Below, in pieces: positions 49,601 to 57,917 of a stretch of 64,000 bases of DNA. Each line of letters begins with the position of its first letter. Within the stretch, counting starts at the first letter, position 1. The DNA lies in NCBI RefSeq assembly GCF_013409505.1, contig NZ_JACCBN010000001.1:5270001-5334000 (forward strand). The letters are read 5' to 3'. This stretch comes from Actinomycetospora corticicola (GTDB lineage: Bacteria > Actinomycetota > Actinomycetes > Mycobacteriales > Pseudonocardiaceae). Under the pieces are notes generated by a model. The model was not told the origin of the DNA and searched no databases. It worked only from the letters and a program-made list of their open reading frames with translations. A program made the translations under genes and the position numbers.

Positions 49601-50938
49601 GTGCGGTCTCGGATCGTGATCGTCGGAGGCGGCTTCGCCGGGGCGGGGGTCGCCCGTCGGTTGGAACGGCTCGTGCCGGACGCCGACGTGCGGCTGGTGT
49701 GTCCCGACGACCACTCGCTCTACCTCCCGCTGCTCCCGCAGGTGGCCGCCGGGGTCCTCCCGGCCCGCGCGGCGACGGTGTCGCTGTCGCGTCGCCTCCG
49801 CCGCACCCGGCTCGTGCCCGGCCGGGCCGTGGGCGTGGACCCGGCGGCGCGGCGCGTGGTGGTCGAGACCATCGACGGTCGTCGGGAGGTCCTCGGCTAC
49901 GACCGGCTGGTGCTGGCGCCGGGCAGCGTCACCAAGGTCGTGGACATCCCGGGCCTGCGCGAGTTCGGTCGGGGGATGAAGACGCTCGCCGAGGCTGCCC
50001 TCCTGGGCGACCACGTGCTCGGCCAGCTCGAACTGGCGGCGGCGACCACCGATCCGGCCGAGCGCGAACGGCGCTGCCGCTTCGTGGTGGTCGGCGGCGG
50101 CTACGCGGGGGTGGAGACCGCGGCGAACCTCCAGCTGATGACCGCGTCGGTGGCCGGGCGCATCCGTGGGCTCGACCCGGCGCTGGTCCGCTGGCACGTC
50201 GTCCAGCACGCGGCCGAGCTCATGCCCGGGCTCGGGACGCGCCTGAGCGAGGACACCCACCGGGTGCTCGTCGGACGCGGGATCCGGGTCGATCTCGGCA
50301 CCGGGCTCACCGTCGTCGACGACACCTCGGTCACGCTCTCCGACGGGCGCCGGCTGGAGACGGCCACGGTCGTCTGGACCGCCGGGGTCGCGCCGAGCCC
50401 GCTGATGAGCCACCTGGGTCTCCCGACGAGCCACGGCGCGCTCGTGGTGGGTGCCGACCTCGCCGTGCCCGGCCGGCCCGAGATCACCGCGCTCGGTGAC
50501 GCGGCGTCGGTGCCGGACCTCGTGACCGGCGGCGACGCGACGTGCCCGCCCACCGCGCAGCACGCGACCCGCCAGGCGCCGGTCGCCGCCGCCAACGTGG
50601 CGGCCTCGCTGGCCGGCCGCCCGACGACGCCCTACCGCCACCACGACCTCGGGCTCGTCGTCGACCTCGGCGGCGCCGACGCGGTGGCGAAGCCCCTGGG
50701 GATCGGCCTCGCGGGTCTCCCCGCACAGGTGGTGACCCGCGGCTACCACCTGTGGGCGCTGCGGGCACCCGGCGCGATGGCGCGGGTGGCGACGAACTGG
50801 GCGTTGCACGGCGTCGGCGGCTCCAGCTCGGTGCGACTCGGCCTGACCACCGGCTCCGGCGGGCTCGTCGAGCTCGAGCACCTCGACGACTACCTCTCCG
50901 CGGAGCAGGCCGGTGCGGCCGCCGGGGCCGTGCCCTGA
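49601..50938 (+). CDS. ndh: type II NADH:quinone oxidoreductase
   Basis: 445 residues. Two dinucleotide motifs, IVGGGFAGAGVARRL (7-21, FAD) and VVGGGYAGVETAANL near 163-177 (NADH), and the NDH-2 typical ALGDAASV near 300, with a C-terminal amphipathic stretch for membrane binding. It transfers electrons from NADH to the quinone pool without pumping protons. GTG start with AGGAGAG upstream. It is 29 nt after an acyl-CoA dehydrogenase gene. Confidence 0.92.
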   Translation: MRSRIVIVGGGFAGAGVARRLERLVPDADVRLVCPDDHSLYLPLLPQVAAGVLPARAATVSLSRRLRRTRLVPGRAVGVDPAARRVVVETIDGRREVLGYDRLVLAPGSVTKVVDIPGLREFGRGMKTLAEAALLGDHVLGQLELAAATTDPAERERRCRFVVVGGGYAGVETAANLQLMTASVAGRIRGLDPALVRWHVVQHAAELMPGLGTRLSEDTHRVLVGRGIRVDLGTGLTVVDDTSVTLSDGRRLETATVVWTAGVAPSPLMSHLGLPTSHGALVVGADLAVPGRPEITALGDAASVPDLVTGGDATCPPTAQHATRQAPVAAANVAASLAGRPTTPYRHHDLGLVVDLGGADAVAKPLGIGLAGLPAQVVTRGYHLWALRAPGAMARVATNWALHGVGGSSSVRLGLTTGSGGLVELEHLDDYLSAEQAGAAAGAVP

Positions 50939-50949
50939 GTGCTACCGGA

Positions 50950-51369
50950 TCACGGCCACGCCGGACCCTGGTCCGCCCCGGGCGCCGCGACCCGGAGTCC
51001 CAGCCCGACGGCCTCCTGAGCGAGACGACGGTCGTAGGTGACGAACTCCTCGAGCGCCGCCCCGGCGACGACCGTCGCCGTCGCCAGGTGGATCGCGTCG
51101 AGGTTGCGGAGGTGGTCGCCGGCGAGGGACGCGGCCGTGGCCCGCACGACCTCGTCCAGCTCGCAGCGGTGCAACCGCGCCAGGAGGGCGGGAACCGCGC
51201 CGAGCGCCATCGGAGCGACGCGCCGCAGTACCCGGGGCAGTTCGACCTCGGCGATCACCGAGGTGAGCCAGGGCGTCCCCGTCCGGTCGTTCAACCAGGG
51301 GAGCAGGGTGGAGGTCTCCGGCTCCGGGCGGACCAGCTTCACCAGCGCCGCGGTGTCGAGATAGAGCAT
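50950..51369 (-). CDS. vapC: PIN-domain toxin VapC, second module
   Basis: 139 residues. PIN pattern: MLYLDTAALVKLV, IAEVELPRV, NLDAIHLATA and FVTYDRRLAQEA, giving four acidic residues for metal binding. Predicted ribonuclease. The ATG overlaps the antitoxin stop by 1 nt (TGATG). It is unlike the vapC at 9843, by eye well under 30% identical, so it is an independent module. Confidence 0.9.
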   Translation of the reverse strand: MLYLDTAALVKLVRPEPETSTLLPWLNDRTGTPWLTSVIAEVELPRVLRRVAPMALGAVPALLARLHRCELDEVVRATAASLAGDHLRNLDAIHLATATVVAGAALEEFVTYDRRLAQEAVGLGLRVAAPGADQGPAWP

Positions 51370-51641
51370 CAGGAACGTTCGTGGTCGCGGAGGTGCCGCA
51401 TCAGCGCTCCCGCCTCGGAGTCGGTCTCCACCGGACCGGGCGGAACGGGGAGCGGCCCGTGCAGGCTCGGTGGCCGGACCCGCCCCGTGGTGACCAGACC
51501 GGCGAGAGCGACGGGGACGGCGGGCGTCAGGTGGGCGACGACCCGGCCGCGCTCGGTGACCGCCAGGTGCTCGCCGGCCTTGACGCGCGCCAGGACCCCG
51601 GCGGTGTCCTGGTTGAGGGCTCGAACGGGAACCTCGGCCAT
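51369..51641 (-). CDS. vapB: Phd/YefM-like antitoxin, second module
   Basis: 90 residues. N-terminal dimer fold PVRALNQDTAGVLARVKAGEHLAVTERGRVVAHLTP resembles other Phd antitoxins; the C-terminal part is Pro/Glu-rich and would wrap the toxin. The ATG at 51641 is preceded by TACCTT at 6 nt, so the mRNA is probably leaderless. Two GTAGTAC repeats directly upstream are the likely autoregulatory operator. The promoter overlaps the 3' end of the ClC gene. Confidence 0.88.
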   Translation of the reverse strand: MAEVPVRALNQDTAGVLARVKAGEHLAVTERGRVVAHLTPAVPVALAGLVTTGRVRPPSLHGPLPVPPGPVETDSEAGALMRHLRDHERS

Positions 51642-51647
51642 GTGCCG

Positions 51648-51668
51648 AAGGTACTACGTCAGTACTAC
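51648..51668 (-). promoter_or_regulatory. antitoxin promoter with GTAGTAC direct repeats
   Basis: On the minus strand GTAGTAC occurs at 51668-51662 and 51657-51651, 11 bp apart; TACCTT (51653-51648) is the -10. The first repeat overlaps the TAG stop of the ClC gene. Confidence 0.5.
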
Positions 51669-52984
51669 TCGAGGCTCGGCTTCCTTCCCGACGGCGGGGT
51701 AGGGGGCTCGAGCAGCCCCGCCGTCGTCGTGGAGCGCGGCTCGACCAGTCGCGCCACCAGCACCCCGAGCACGGCCGCGAGCGTGACCGGCACGAGCAGG
51801 CCGGTGCCCACACGGGTCAGCTCGAGGACCAGCACCACGGCGGCGAGCGGGGCCTGCAGGGCAGCGGCGACGAACGCCGCGGCACCGATGAGCGCGAAGG
51901 CGCCGACCGGGCTGCCCGGCCACAGCAGCACCCACCCGTGGCCCAGCAGGGCGCCGAGCAGGGCCCCGGTGGCCAGCGTCGGGGTGAACAGCCCGCCGCT
52001 CGCGCCGGCGCGCAACGACGCGACGGTGGCGAGCGGCTTGAGCAGCACGAGGGCCGCGAGGACCAGCACCGGCCCGTCGCCGTCGAGCACGATCTGGGTG
52101 GGGCCCTTGCCGTTGCCCAGCAGCTCCGGGAGCCCGGTCGCGAGGGCACCGATCGCCGCGAACACCACGGTCGTCGCGACCGGCAGCCGCCACCCGGTCG
52201 GTCGCGGGCCCCGCGACCACGTCACGAGGCGGACGAACCCCACGGCGGCCAGCCCGCACACGGGGGCGGCGAGGACCGCGAAGACGACCGCGGCACCCGT
52301 CGTCGGGAAGGGCGGGACGGCGTAGACCGCGGCGTCGCCGACGATGGACCAGGCGACGACCGCGCCGAGCGTGGCCGTGACCGCGGCCGGGATCGCGACC
52401 GGCAGCGCGAGCGAGCCGAGGAGCACCTCGAGGGTGAACAGGGCGCCGCCGAACGGGACGTCGTAGACCGCGGCGAGTCCGGCGCCGGCGCCGCAGGCGA
52501 CGAGCAGGCGCCGCTGGTCGTCGGTGAGCCCGGTCAGCTCGCCGAGGCGGGAGCCGAGCGCCGCCGCGATCTCCCGCGGTGCGCCCTCGCGGCCGAGGGA
52601 CGCGCCCATCGCCACGACGACGATCTGCAGCAGGCCGTCGAGCACGGTCCGGCGCAGGCCCATCCGTGCGTCCGGCGTCCACACCGCCCCGGACACGCCC
52701 CGCATCGGGCCGAGGCGTCGCGACACCGGTCCGCGCAGCCACCACCAGCCGAGGCCCGCGACGAGGCCGGCGAGGGTGGGGACGAGCAGGCGCCGCCACC
52801 ACGGGGCGGCGTCGACCCCCGCCTGGAACGACGTGTCGTGGTAGCCGAAGGCGAGGTCCTGCACGAGGTGCAGGAGCAGCGTCAGCAGCCCGCCCGCGAG
52901 CCCCGCGCCCACCCCCACGAGCAGCACGACGACCCAGAACCGCCACGCGAGCGTGAACGGGACCGCGTTGGGCTGCACGCTCAC
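51665..52984 (-). CDS. ClC-family chloride channel/exchanger
   Basis: 439 residues, 10-12 membrane helices. Conserved sites: GASLGREGAP with the gating Glu (exchanger-type), AGLAAVYDVPFGGALFTLE and ASGGLFTPTLATGALLG. The usual GSGIP motif is degenerate (RGVSGAVW), so ion selectivity is uncertain. GTG start overlaps the stop of the second DUF202 gene (GTGA). Last gene of DUF202-DUF202-ClC. The stop region carries the promoter of vapBC. Confidence 0.9.
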   Translation of the reverse strand: MSVQPNAVPFTLAWRFWVVVLLVGVGAGLAGGLLTLLLHLVQDLAFGYHDTSFQAGVDAAPWWRRLLVPTLAGLVAGLGWWWLRGPVSRRLGPMRGVSGAVWTPDARMGLRRTVLDGLLQIVVVAMGASLGREGAPREIAAALGSRLGELTGLTDDQRRLLVACGAGAGLAAVYDVPFGGALFTLEVLLGSLALPVAIPAAVTATLGAVVAWSIVGDAAVYAVPPFPTTGAAVVFAVLAAPVCGLAAVGFVRLVTWSRGPRPTGWRLPVATTVVFAAIGALATGLPELLGNGKGPTQIVLDGDGPVLVLAALVLLKPLATVASLRAGASGGLFTPTLATGALLGALLGHGWVLLWPGSPVGAFALIGAAAFVAAALQAPLAAVVLVLELTRVGTGLLVPVTLAAVLGVLVARLVEPRSTTTAGLLEPPTPPSGRKPSLE

Positions 52985-53298
52985 ACCAGCAGGACCACGG
53001 CCGACACGACCGCCAGCAGCACCACCGCCCCGCCCAGGACCGGCACCGCGTGCCGGGCGGCGAGCGGGGTGGGCAGCGGGGCGTGGCGCAGCACCCGGGT
53101 GCGGTGGCGGCCGTACAGCGCGGTCGCCGCGGCGACGACGAGCGCGAGGCCGGCCGGGAACAGGGCCAGCGAGAACTCGAGGTGCGTGAGCTCCCGGGCC
53201 GCGAGCAGCGCCGCGTTCGCGGCGGCGGCCAGCGAGGTGCGACTCCAGGCGAGTCCGGTCCGCTCGGCCTGCAGGCCGGCGTCGCTCGGGCTGGTCAC
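52981..53298 (-). CDS. DUF202 (YidH-type) small membrane protein, second
   Basis: 105 residues, three membrane helices. AGLQAERTGLAWSRTSLAAAANAALL is the DUF202 consensus with the conserved ERTxLAWxRT. Function unknown. Overlaps by GTGA with the first DUF202 gene and with ClC. The paired small proteins are much like the two-gene DUF202 sets found in other bacteria. Confidence 0.88.
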   Translation of the reverse strand: MTSPSDAGLQAERTGLAWSRTSLAAAANAALLAARELTHLEFSLALFPAGLALVVAAATALYGRHRTRVLRHAPLPTPLAARHAVPVLGGAVVLLAVVSAVVLLV

Positions 53299-53666
53299 GC
53301 CTCGCCGCGCAGCACGATGAGCACGAGCCCGAACAGGGCCAGGACCACCAGACCGGTCGCCATGACCCAGGGGACACGCTGGCGGGGGAGCGGGCGGTCG
53401 TGCCGGATCGCGTCCTCGACCGAGCGCCACCGCAGCACGCCCGAGGCGGCCGCGACGACCGCCAGCACCGCGAGCAGGCCGCCGGTGACCCCGCGGGCGT
53501 GGGGGATCGGGAACGACGGCACCAGCTGCACCACCGCGACGCCCGCGGCGAGCAGGGACAGCGAGGTCCGGAGCCAGGCGAGGAAGGTGCGTTCGTTCGC
53601 GAGGGTGAACCGGTAGTCCGGTTCGCGCTCCTCGTCCTCGGGTGGGGCCGTCCCGGCCTCCGACAT
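53295..53666 (-). CDS. DUF202 (YidH-type) small membrane protein, first
   Basis: 123 residues. An acidic cytoplasmic start, then DYRFTLANERTFLAWLRTSLSLLAAGVAV, the DUF202 pattern, and three membrane helices. First gene of the operon, with GGAGAGAGGAG upstream. Ends with overlap to the second DUF202 gene. Likely forms a heteromeric membrane complex with it; the fused ClC suggests an ion-linked role, but this is inference. Confidence 0.88.
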   Translation of the reverse strand: MSEAGTAPPEDEEREPDYRFTLANERTFLAWLRTSLSLLAAGVAVVQLVPSFPIPHARGVTGGLLAVLAVVAAASGVLRWRSVEDAIRHDRPLPRQRVPWVMATGLVVLALFGLVLIVLRGEA

Positions 53667-53738
53667 CCGTGCTCCTCTCTCCGGCGGCGTGATCCTCCGG
53701 CCCGGACCCCGTCGCGGTCCAGTCGACCGCGAGCGACG

Positions 53739-53744
53739 TACCGT
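53739..53744 (+). promoter_or_regulatory. -10 box of leaderless DMT gene
   Basis: TACCGT, 6 nt, then GTG 53751. It lies in the 84-bp gap to the divergent DUF202 operon. Confidence 0.45.
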
Positions 53745-53750
53745 CGCAGG

Positions 53751-54671
53751 GTGCTCGTGCGACCGCCCCCGCCCGCGGTCGCGGCGCACCCGGTCCTCGC
53801 CGTCGGGCTCGCACTCTGCTCCGCCTTCCTCTACGCGCTCGCGGCCGCCCTGCAGCGCCTGGCCGCCGGCCGCACCGGGGACCGCTCGCACGACGGGCGC
53901 GCCTTCTTCGGTGCCCTGGTCCGACAACCCGTCTGGTGGGGCGGGGTGGGCTCGATGGCGGCCGGGGCCGGCATCCACGTGGTCGCCCTCGGCCTGGGCT
54001 CGGTGACGCTCGTCCAGCCGATCGGGGTGCTCGCGCTCGTCCTCGCCCTGCCGCTCGACGCCCGCTTCGAACGGCGGGTGGTGACGCGCGCCGAGTGGGC
54101 GGCGGCGGCCGTCCTCGTCGCGGGGCTCGGCGGCCTGCTCGCCCTCGCCCCGCACCACGGCGGGGGCGGGACGGCCCCGCCGGCGGGTCTCGTCGCCGTG
54201 GTGATCGCGGCGGGGGTGGTCCTCGCGCTGCTCGTCGGCACGAGCGCGCGGCTGCGCACGGCCTCCCGGGCGGTCTGCCGGGCGGCCGGCGCGGGGCTCT
54301 GCGCCGGGACGACGTCGGGTCTGGTCCGGCCGGTGCTGCACGGGCTGCACCGCGGCCCGTTCGACGTCGGGCTCCTGACGGCGGGGGTGGCGGTCCTCGT
54401 CCTGCCCGTGCTCGGCCTGCTGCTGCTCCAGACCGCCTACCGCGACGGCGGGCTCGACGCCGGTCTCGCCACGCAGACCACGATCGACCCGGTGGTGGCC
54501 GGGACGATCGGGATCGCGGTGCTCGGCGAGCGGTTCACCGGGGGACCGGGCGGGGCCGTGCTCGCCGCCGGCTGCGCGGTGGTCACCGTCGCGGGGCTGG
54601 TGTGGCTGATCCGGTCCGGGCCCGGTGCCGTCACGTCCCGTGCAGCCGCAGCCGCGCCCACGAGTTGTTGA
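53751..54671 (+). CDS. DMT-superfamily (EamA/NIPA-like) transporter
   Basis: 306 residues, ten membrane helices in two five-helix halves. The paired SAFLYALAAALQRLAA and GSVTLVQPIGVLALVLALPLDARF, plus TTIDPVVAGTIGIAVLGERF, fit the drug/metabolite exporters that use an inverted repeat. The C-terminal Ala/Pro tail is nonconserved. The GTG at 53751 is set by TACCGT, 6 nt upstream. The last 41 nt overlap the convergent sulfite-oxidase gene. The substrate cannot be inferred. Confidence 0.85.
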   Translation: MLVRPPPPAVAAHPVLAVGLALCSAFLYALAAALQRLAAGRTGDRSHDGRAFFGALVRQPVWWGGVGSMAAGAGIHVVALGLGSVTLVQPIGVLALVLALPLDARFERRVVTRAEWAAAAVLVAGLGGLLALAPHHGGGGTAPPAGLVAVVIAAGVVLALLVGTSARLRTASRAVCRAAGAGLCAGTTSGLVRPVLHGLHRGPFDVGLLTAGVAVLVLPVLGLLLLQTAYRDGGLDAGLATQTTIDPVVAGTIGIAVLGERFTGGPGGAVLAAGCAVVTVAGLVWLIRSGPGAVTSRAAAAAPTSC

Positions 54672-55710
54672 CGTAGCCCTTCGGGTTCCACACGTGCTCG
54701 GGACGTTCCGGCTGCAGCGCCGCCGAGGAGTCCCAGGCCCGGGCGAGCAGTTCGGTGTCCCCGCGCGGCAGGTCGACCGTGATCGACCAGCGGCGCCAGG
54801 CCCACGGGCTGACCTGCTCGTCGAGCTCGGCCTGGGACCAGGTGGAGCCGCCGTCGGTGGAGACGTCGACGCGGGCGACCGTGCGGTCGCCGCCCGCGAA
54901 CGCGTAGCCCGCGACCGCGACGGGACCGGCCGGGTGGGACGACCCGTCGTCGGGACGGAGGACGTCGCTGTTGACGGCGACCAGCCCGAGCTCGACCCCC
55001 TCCCCCGGGGTGGCGGTGACCTCGGCGTCGGGTGGCAGGAGCCGGTAGGTCGAGGCCTGGAAGAAGTTCGCCGACGGGCGGTCGCGCACCTCGATCCGCC
55101 GGACCCACTTCACGCTGCGCGCCCCGATGTAGCCCGGCACGACGACCCGCAGGGGCGCGCCGTGGACCGGCGACAACGGCTCGTCGTTCATCGCCCACGC
55201 CAGCAGCACCTCGGGCATGCCCGCCTTGCGCAGCGGGACCGACCCGCCGAACTCCTGCGGCGGGTCCGCGATGTCGCTGACGTCGACGCCCAAGAACTCG
55301 ACGTCCGACGCGCTCGGGGACACACCCGCCGCGGTCAGGACGTCGGCGAGCCGCACGCCGGTCCAGGTGGCCGTGGCGGTCGCCGTGGGGCCCCACGGCG
55401 CCTCGCCGGGGATGTCGCGGACCTCGACCAGTCCGGCGCGGCGGTTGCCCGCGCACTGCAGGGTGGCGGTCTCGGTGGCGACCGGGAAGCGGGTCCGCAG
55501 GTCGTCGAGCGAGAGCGAGAGCGGGGTGGTCACCAGGCCCGCGACCTCGAGTCGCCAGGTCTCGGGGTCGGCCTCGGGCACCGGGCCGTGGTTGCGGCAG
55601 TAGAAGACGTCGAGCGGCGTGATGGTCGAGGCCGCGAGCGCCGCCCGCGGTGGCTCGGCGTTGAAGGGTTCGACCTGGTGGACGGTCATGTCGGGGCGTT
55701 TGCCGTACAT
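54631..55710 (-). CDS. molybdopterin-dependent sulfite-oxidase-family enzyme
   Basis: 359 residues. ATLQCAGNRR has the Mo-ligating Cys86; the C-terminal half is the dimerisation domain with SPWAWRRWSITVDLPRG. No heme domain and no signal peptide, so it is probably a cytoplasmic soluble enzyme of the SorT/YedY-like type. Substrate unknown (sulfite, methionine sulfoxide and others are used in the family). Start at ATG 55710 because GAGAGG lies 5 nt upstream; a GTG six codons earlier is possible. Its 3' end overlaps the DMT gene. Confidence 0.9.
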   Translation of the reverse strand: MYGKRPDMTVHQVEPFNAEPPRAALAASTITPLDVFYCRNHGPVPEADPETWRLEVAGLVTTPLSLSLDDLRTRFPVATETATLQCAGNRRAGLVEVRDIPGEAPWGPTATATATWTGVRLADVLTAAGVSPSASDVEFLGVDVSDIADPPQEFGGSVPLRKAGMPEVLLAWAMNDEPLSPVHGAPLRVVVPGYIGARSVKWVRRIEVRDRPSANFFQASTYRLLPPDAEVTATPGEGVELGLVAVNSDVLRPDDGSSHPAGPVAVAGYAFAGGDRTVARVDVSTDGGSTWSQAELDEQVSPWAWRRWSITVDLPRGDTELLARAWDSSAALQPERPEHVWNPKGYVNNSWARLRLHGT

Positions 55711-55723
55711 GGAGACCTCTCGT

Positions 55724-55751
55724 GACACAGAGTGTCGGGTAGTTCACACTA
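55724..55751. promoter_or_regulatory. two inverted repeats upstream of the molybdoenzyme gene
   Basis: GACAC-AGA-GTGTC (55724-55736) and TAGT-TCAC-ACTA (55740-55751). TAGTGT on the minus strand may be the -10. The first is 14 nt from the ATG. Confidence 0.4.
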
Positions 55752-55909
55752 TTCGCCCGATGGCGTGGACTCGAAGGGCGTCGGGGAACTCTCCGCCTCC
55801 GAACAGGCGGTCGATCGCCCCCACACGTGCGCGTTTTCCCAGGTCAGACCGGTCGCAAACGGCACCTCCGGGTGGGCGGGGCCGACCGGTTCATCGCGTG
55901 TGGTGGTCG

Positions 55910-55915
55910 TAGGGT
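55910..55915 (+). promoter_or_regulatory. -10 box of leaderless small gene
   Basis: TAGGGT, 8 nt, then ATG 55924; no ribosome binding site in between. Confidence 0.4.
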
Positions 55916-55923
55916 CTCCCGGC

Positions 55924-56094
55924 ATGACCCAGACGCCGATTTACGACGAAGTCAGGCGTTCGCTCGGACGGGCCGACCGCTTCTCCGAGCGGCGGTCCTT
56001 CCGCGGGGAGGACGGTGCGGCCGGGCCGGAGCGGGCCTCGCGACCCGTCATGCTCCGCGGCTCCGGGGGACGTCATCGACGCTCGGGGGACTGA
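55924..56094 (+). CDS. small basic protein, unknown
   Basis: 56 residues: QTPIYDEVRRSLGRADRFSERRSFRGED at the start, Arg/Gly-rich at the end, no membrane helix. Third positions are less strict (ATT, TTA-like), but the leaderless -10 and the family-like start support it. The next gene begins inside it in another frame. I do not recognise it. Confidence 0.45.
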   Translation: MTQTPIYDEVRRSLGRADRFSERRSFRGEDGAAGPERASRPVMLRGSGGRHRRSGD

Positions 56095-56800
56095 CCCTCG
56101 GCCGGGACCGCCGCCCGCCGACGAGTCGGCGACGGTCCTGCTGAGCCCCGCGACCCGTCGTCCGGACGCCCCGGCCCCCGCGGGGAGGCTGTCGGGCCTC
56201 CGCGTGACGGGGCAGGCGCTGGCCGCCACGACGACGGCCGCCGCGGGCGGGGTGGTCGGTGGCGCCGCCGGGACGATCGTGGGGGCCGCGGTCGCCTCCG
56301 TCGTCACGACCGTCGGGGAGGCCGTGTACCAGCGCTCGCTGGAGCGGACCCGCGACCACGTGCGCAGCCGGCTGGACGCCCGGCGGCCCCCGGCGCCGAC
56401 CGCGGTGCTGCCGGACGGGCCGCCGCCGGACGACTCGCCGACCGTGCACCTGCGGCCCGTCGCCTCCGGGGGGACCCGGCGCAGTCGCGCGAGGATCGCC
56501 GCGCTGGTCGCCTCCGGGCTCCTGGTCTTCCTCGTCGCGATGGTGGTGGTGACCGGGATCGAGCGGGTGAAGGGCTCTCCGCTCTCGGGCGGCGCGGGCA
56601 CGAGCGTCGGCGAGGTCATCGGCACCCGTCCGTCGGCCGCCGCCACGAGTTCCGGGCAACCGGACGACGCGACCGGGGACCCGGCCACGACGACCACGGC
56701 GCCGGCGGGGACCACGACGACGAGTGCCGGGTCACGCACCACGACGTCCCGGTCGCGCGAACCGGCGGAGACCACGACGCTGGTGCCGCCCACGAACTGA
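56015..56800 (+). CDS. membrane protein with GG-rich helix and Thr/Ser tail
   Basis: 261 residues. A Pro-rich start, a helix of small residues (VTGQALAATTTAAAGGVVGG, near 65-85, followed by AAGTIVGAAVASVV), a charged stretch (QRSLERTRDHVRSRL), a second membrane helix near 160-180 (ALVASGLLVFLVAMVVVTG), then a Thr/Ser-rich extracytoplasmic tail. The GTG start has GGGGAGG at 3 nt and overlaps the preceding frame by 80 nt; a later start is possible. I do not recognise the family. Confidence 0.6.
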   Translation: MRPGRSGPRDPSCSAAPGDVIDARGTDPRPGPPPADESATVLLSPATRRPDAPAPAGRLSGLRVTGQALAATTTAAAGGVVGGAAGTIVGAAVASVVTTVGEAVYQRSLERTRDHVRSRLDARRPPAPTAVLPDGPPPDDSPTVHLRPVASGGTRRSRARIAALVASGLLVFLVAMVVVTGIERVKGSPLSGGAGTSVGEVIGTRPSAAATSSGQPDDATGDPATTTTAPAGTTTTSAGSRTTTSRSREPAETTTLVPPTN

Positions 56801-56823
56801 CCCGAGCAGGAGGACCCCGCGCC

Positions 56824-57456
56824 GTGCGCACCGACTTCGACCCCGCTGAGCTCGGCCCGGGCGCGTTCTACAAGCTGCTGAACTCGGTGGTGGTGCCGCG
56901 CCCGATCGCCTGGGTCGCGACGACGTCGGCCGACGGGGTGGACAACCTCGCGCCGCACTCGTTCTTCACCGTCGCCTGCGTCGACCCGCCGGTCGTGCAG
57001 TTCACCTCGGTCGGGCGCAAGGACTCGCTGGCCAACGTCGAGGCCACCCGCGAGATGACCGTCTCGCTGACGCCGGAGTGGCTGTTCGAGGAGGTCAACG
57101 CCACCGGGACGAACTTCCCGCACGACGCCGACGAGTTCGCCGAGGTCGGGCTCGAGCGCGAGCCGTCGACCCACGTCCGTCCGCCCCGCGTGGCCCGCTC
57201 ACCTGTCGTCCTCGAGTGCGTCCTGCACTCCACGGTGTGCCTGGGCGACTCGACGGTGGTGTTCGGCCGGGTGGTGCACGCCGCGGTCTCCGACGACGTC
57301 CTGGTCGACGGGCGGCCGCAGATCGACCGCCTCAAGCCGCTGGCCCGGCTCGGCGGCAACCAGTGGTCGACGATCGGCGAGGTCCTGGAGAAGCGCCGGA
57401 TCGACGTGCAGGACTGGCCGGAGGGCTACGAGGGGTCCGGGGCCGCGGGCGGCTGA
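56824..57456 (+). CDS. flavin-reductase-like domain protein (FMN-binding split barrel)
   Basis: 210 residues. RPIAWVATTSADGVDNLAPHSFFTVACVDPPVV and the final NQWSTIGEV belong to the flavin reductase (DIM6/NTAB) family, which bind FMN and often supply reduced flavin. GTG start with CAGGAGGACC upstream. It overlaps the convergent thioesterase gene by 31 nt. Confidence 0.88.
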   Translation: MRTDFDPAELGPGAFYKLLNSVVVPRPIAWVATTSADGVDNLAPHSFFTVACVDPPVVQFTSVGRKDSLANVEATREMTVSLTPEWLFEEVNATGTNFPHDADEFAEVGLEREPSTHVRPPRVARSPVVLECVLHSTVCLGDSTVVFGRVVHAAVSDDVLVDGRPQIDRLKPLARLGGNQWSTIGEVLEKRRIDVQDWPEGYEGSGAAGG

Positions 57457-57887
57457 ATCGTCGCGTCGAACGCGGCGGTGTCCTCGGCGATCGCCCGCAG
57501 GCGGCCGTACGGGTCGGCCACCAGGCGCCGGGTGCCGTGGTCGAGCAGTCCCATGACGCCGGTGATCGTGGCGGCGGTGACGCCGTCGCGGGCGCGGACC
57601 AGCTCGGCGTCCATCCGGAAGGTCTTCCCGGCGCCGAAGCTCGTCGTCGTGACGACGTCCACCTCGTCGCCGACGACGAGCTCGGCGAGGAAGCGCGCGG
57701 TGGTCTCGAGGATCACCGGCCCGATGCCGTCCGCGGAGAGCGCGTTGATGCCGACGGTCGCGGCGCGGAAGGTCTCCTCACGGCCGTGCTCGCCGTACCG
57801 GTGGTACTCCGCGTGGTTGAGGTGCCGGTTCGCGTCGGTCTCGTAGCCGCGGACGGTGATGGACTCGTGGTGGCCGGAAGTGCTCAC
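57426..57887 (-). CDS. hot-dog thioesterase (4HBT type)
   Basis: 153 residues. VRGYETDANRHLNHAEYHRYGEHGREE carries the conserved Asp and HLNH of acyl-CoA thioesterases. It would release fatty acids from CoA. GTG start. Divergent from the F420-type oxidoreductase with a 30-bp gap. Confidence 0.85.
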   Translation of the reverse strand: MSTSGHHESITVRGYETDANRHLNHAEYHRYGEHGREETFRAATVGINALSADGIGPVILETTARFLAELVVGDEVDVVTTTSFGAGKTFRMDAELVRARDGVTAATITGVMGLLDHGTRRLVADPYGRLRAIAEDTAAFDATIQPPAAPDPS

Positions 57888-57917
57888 GAGGGCGTGATCG
57901 TGGCAGGCTCCCGGGTC

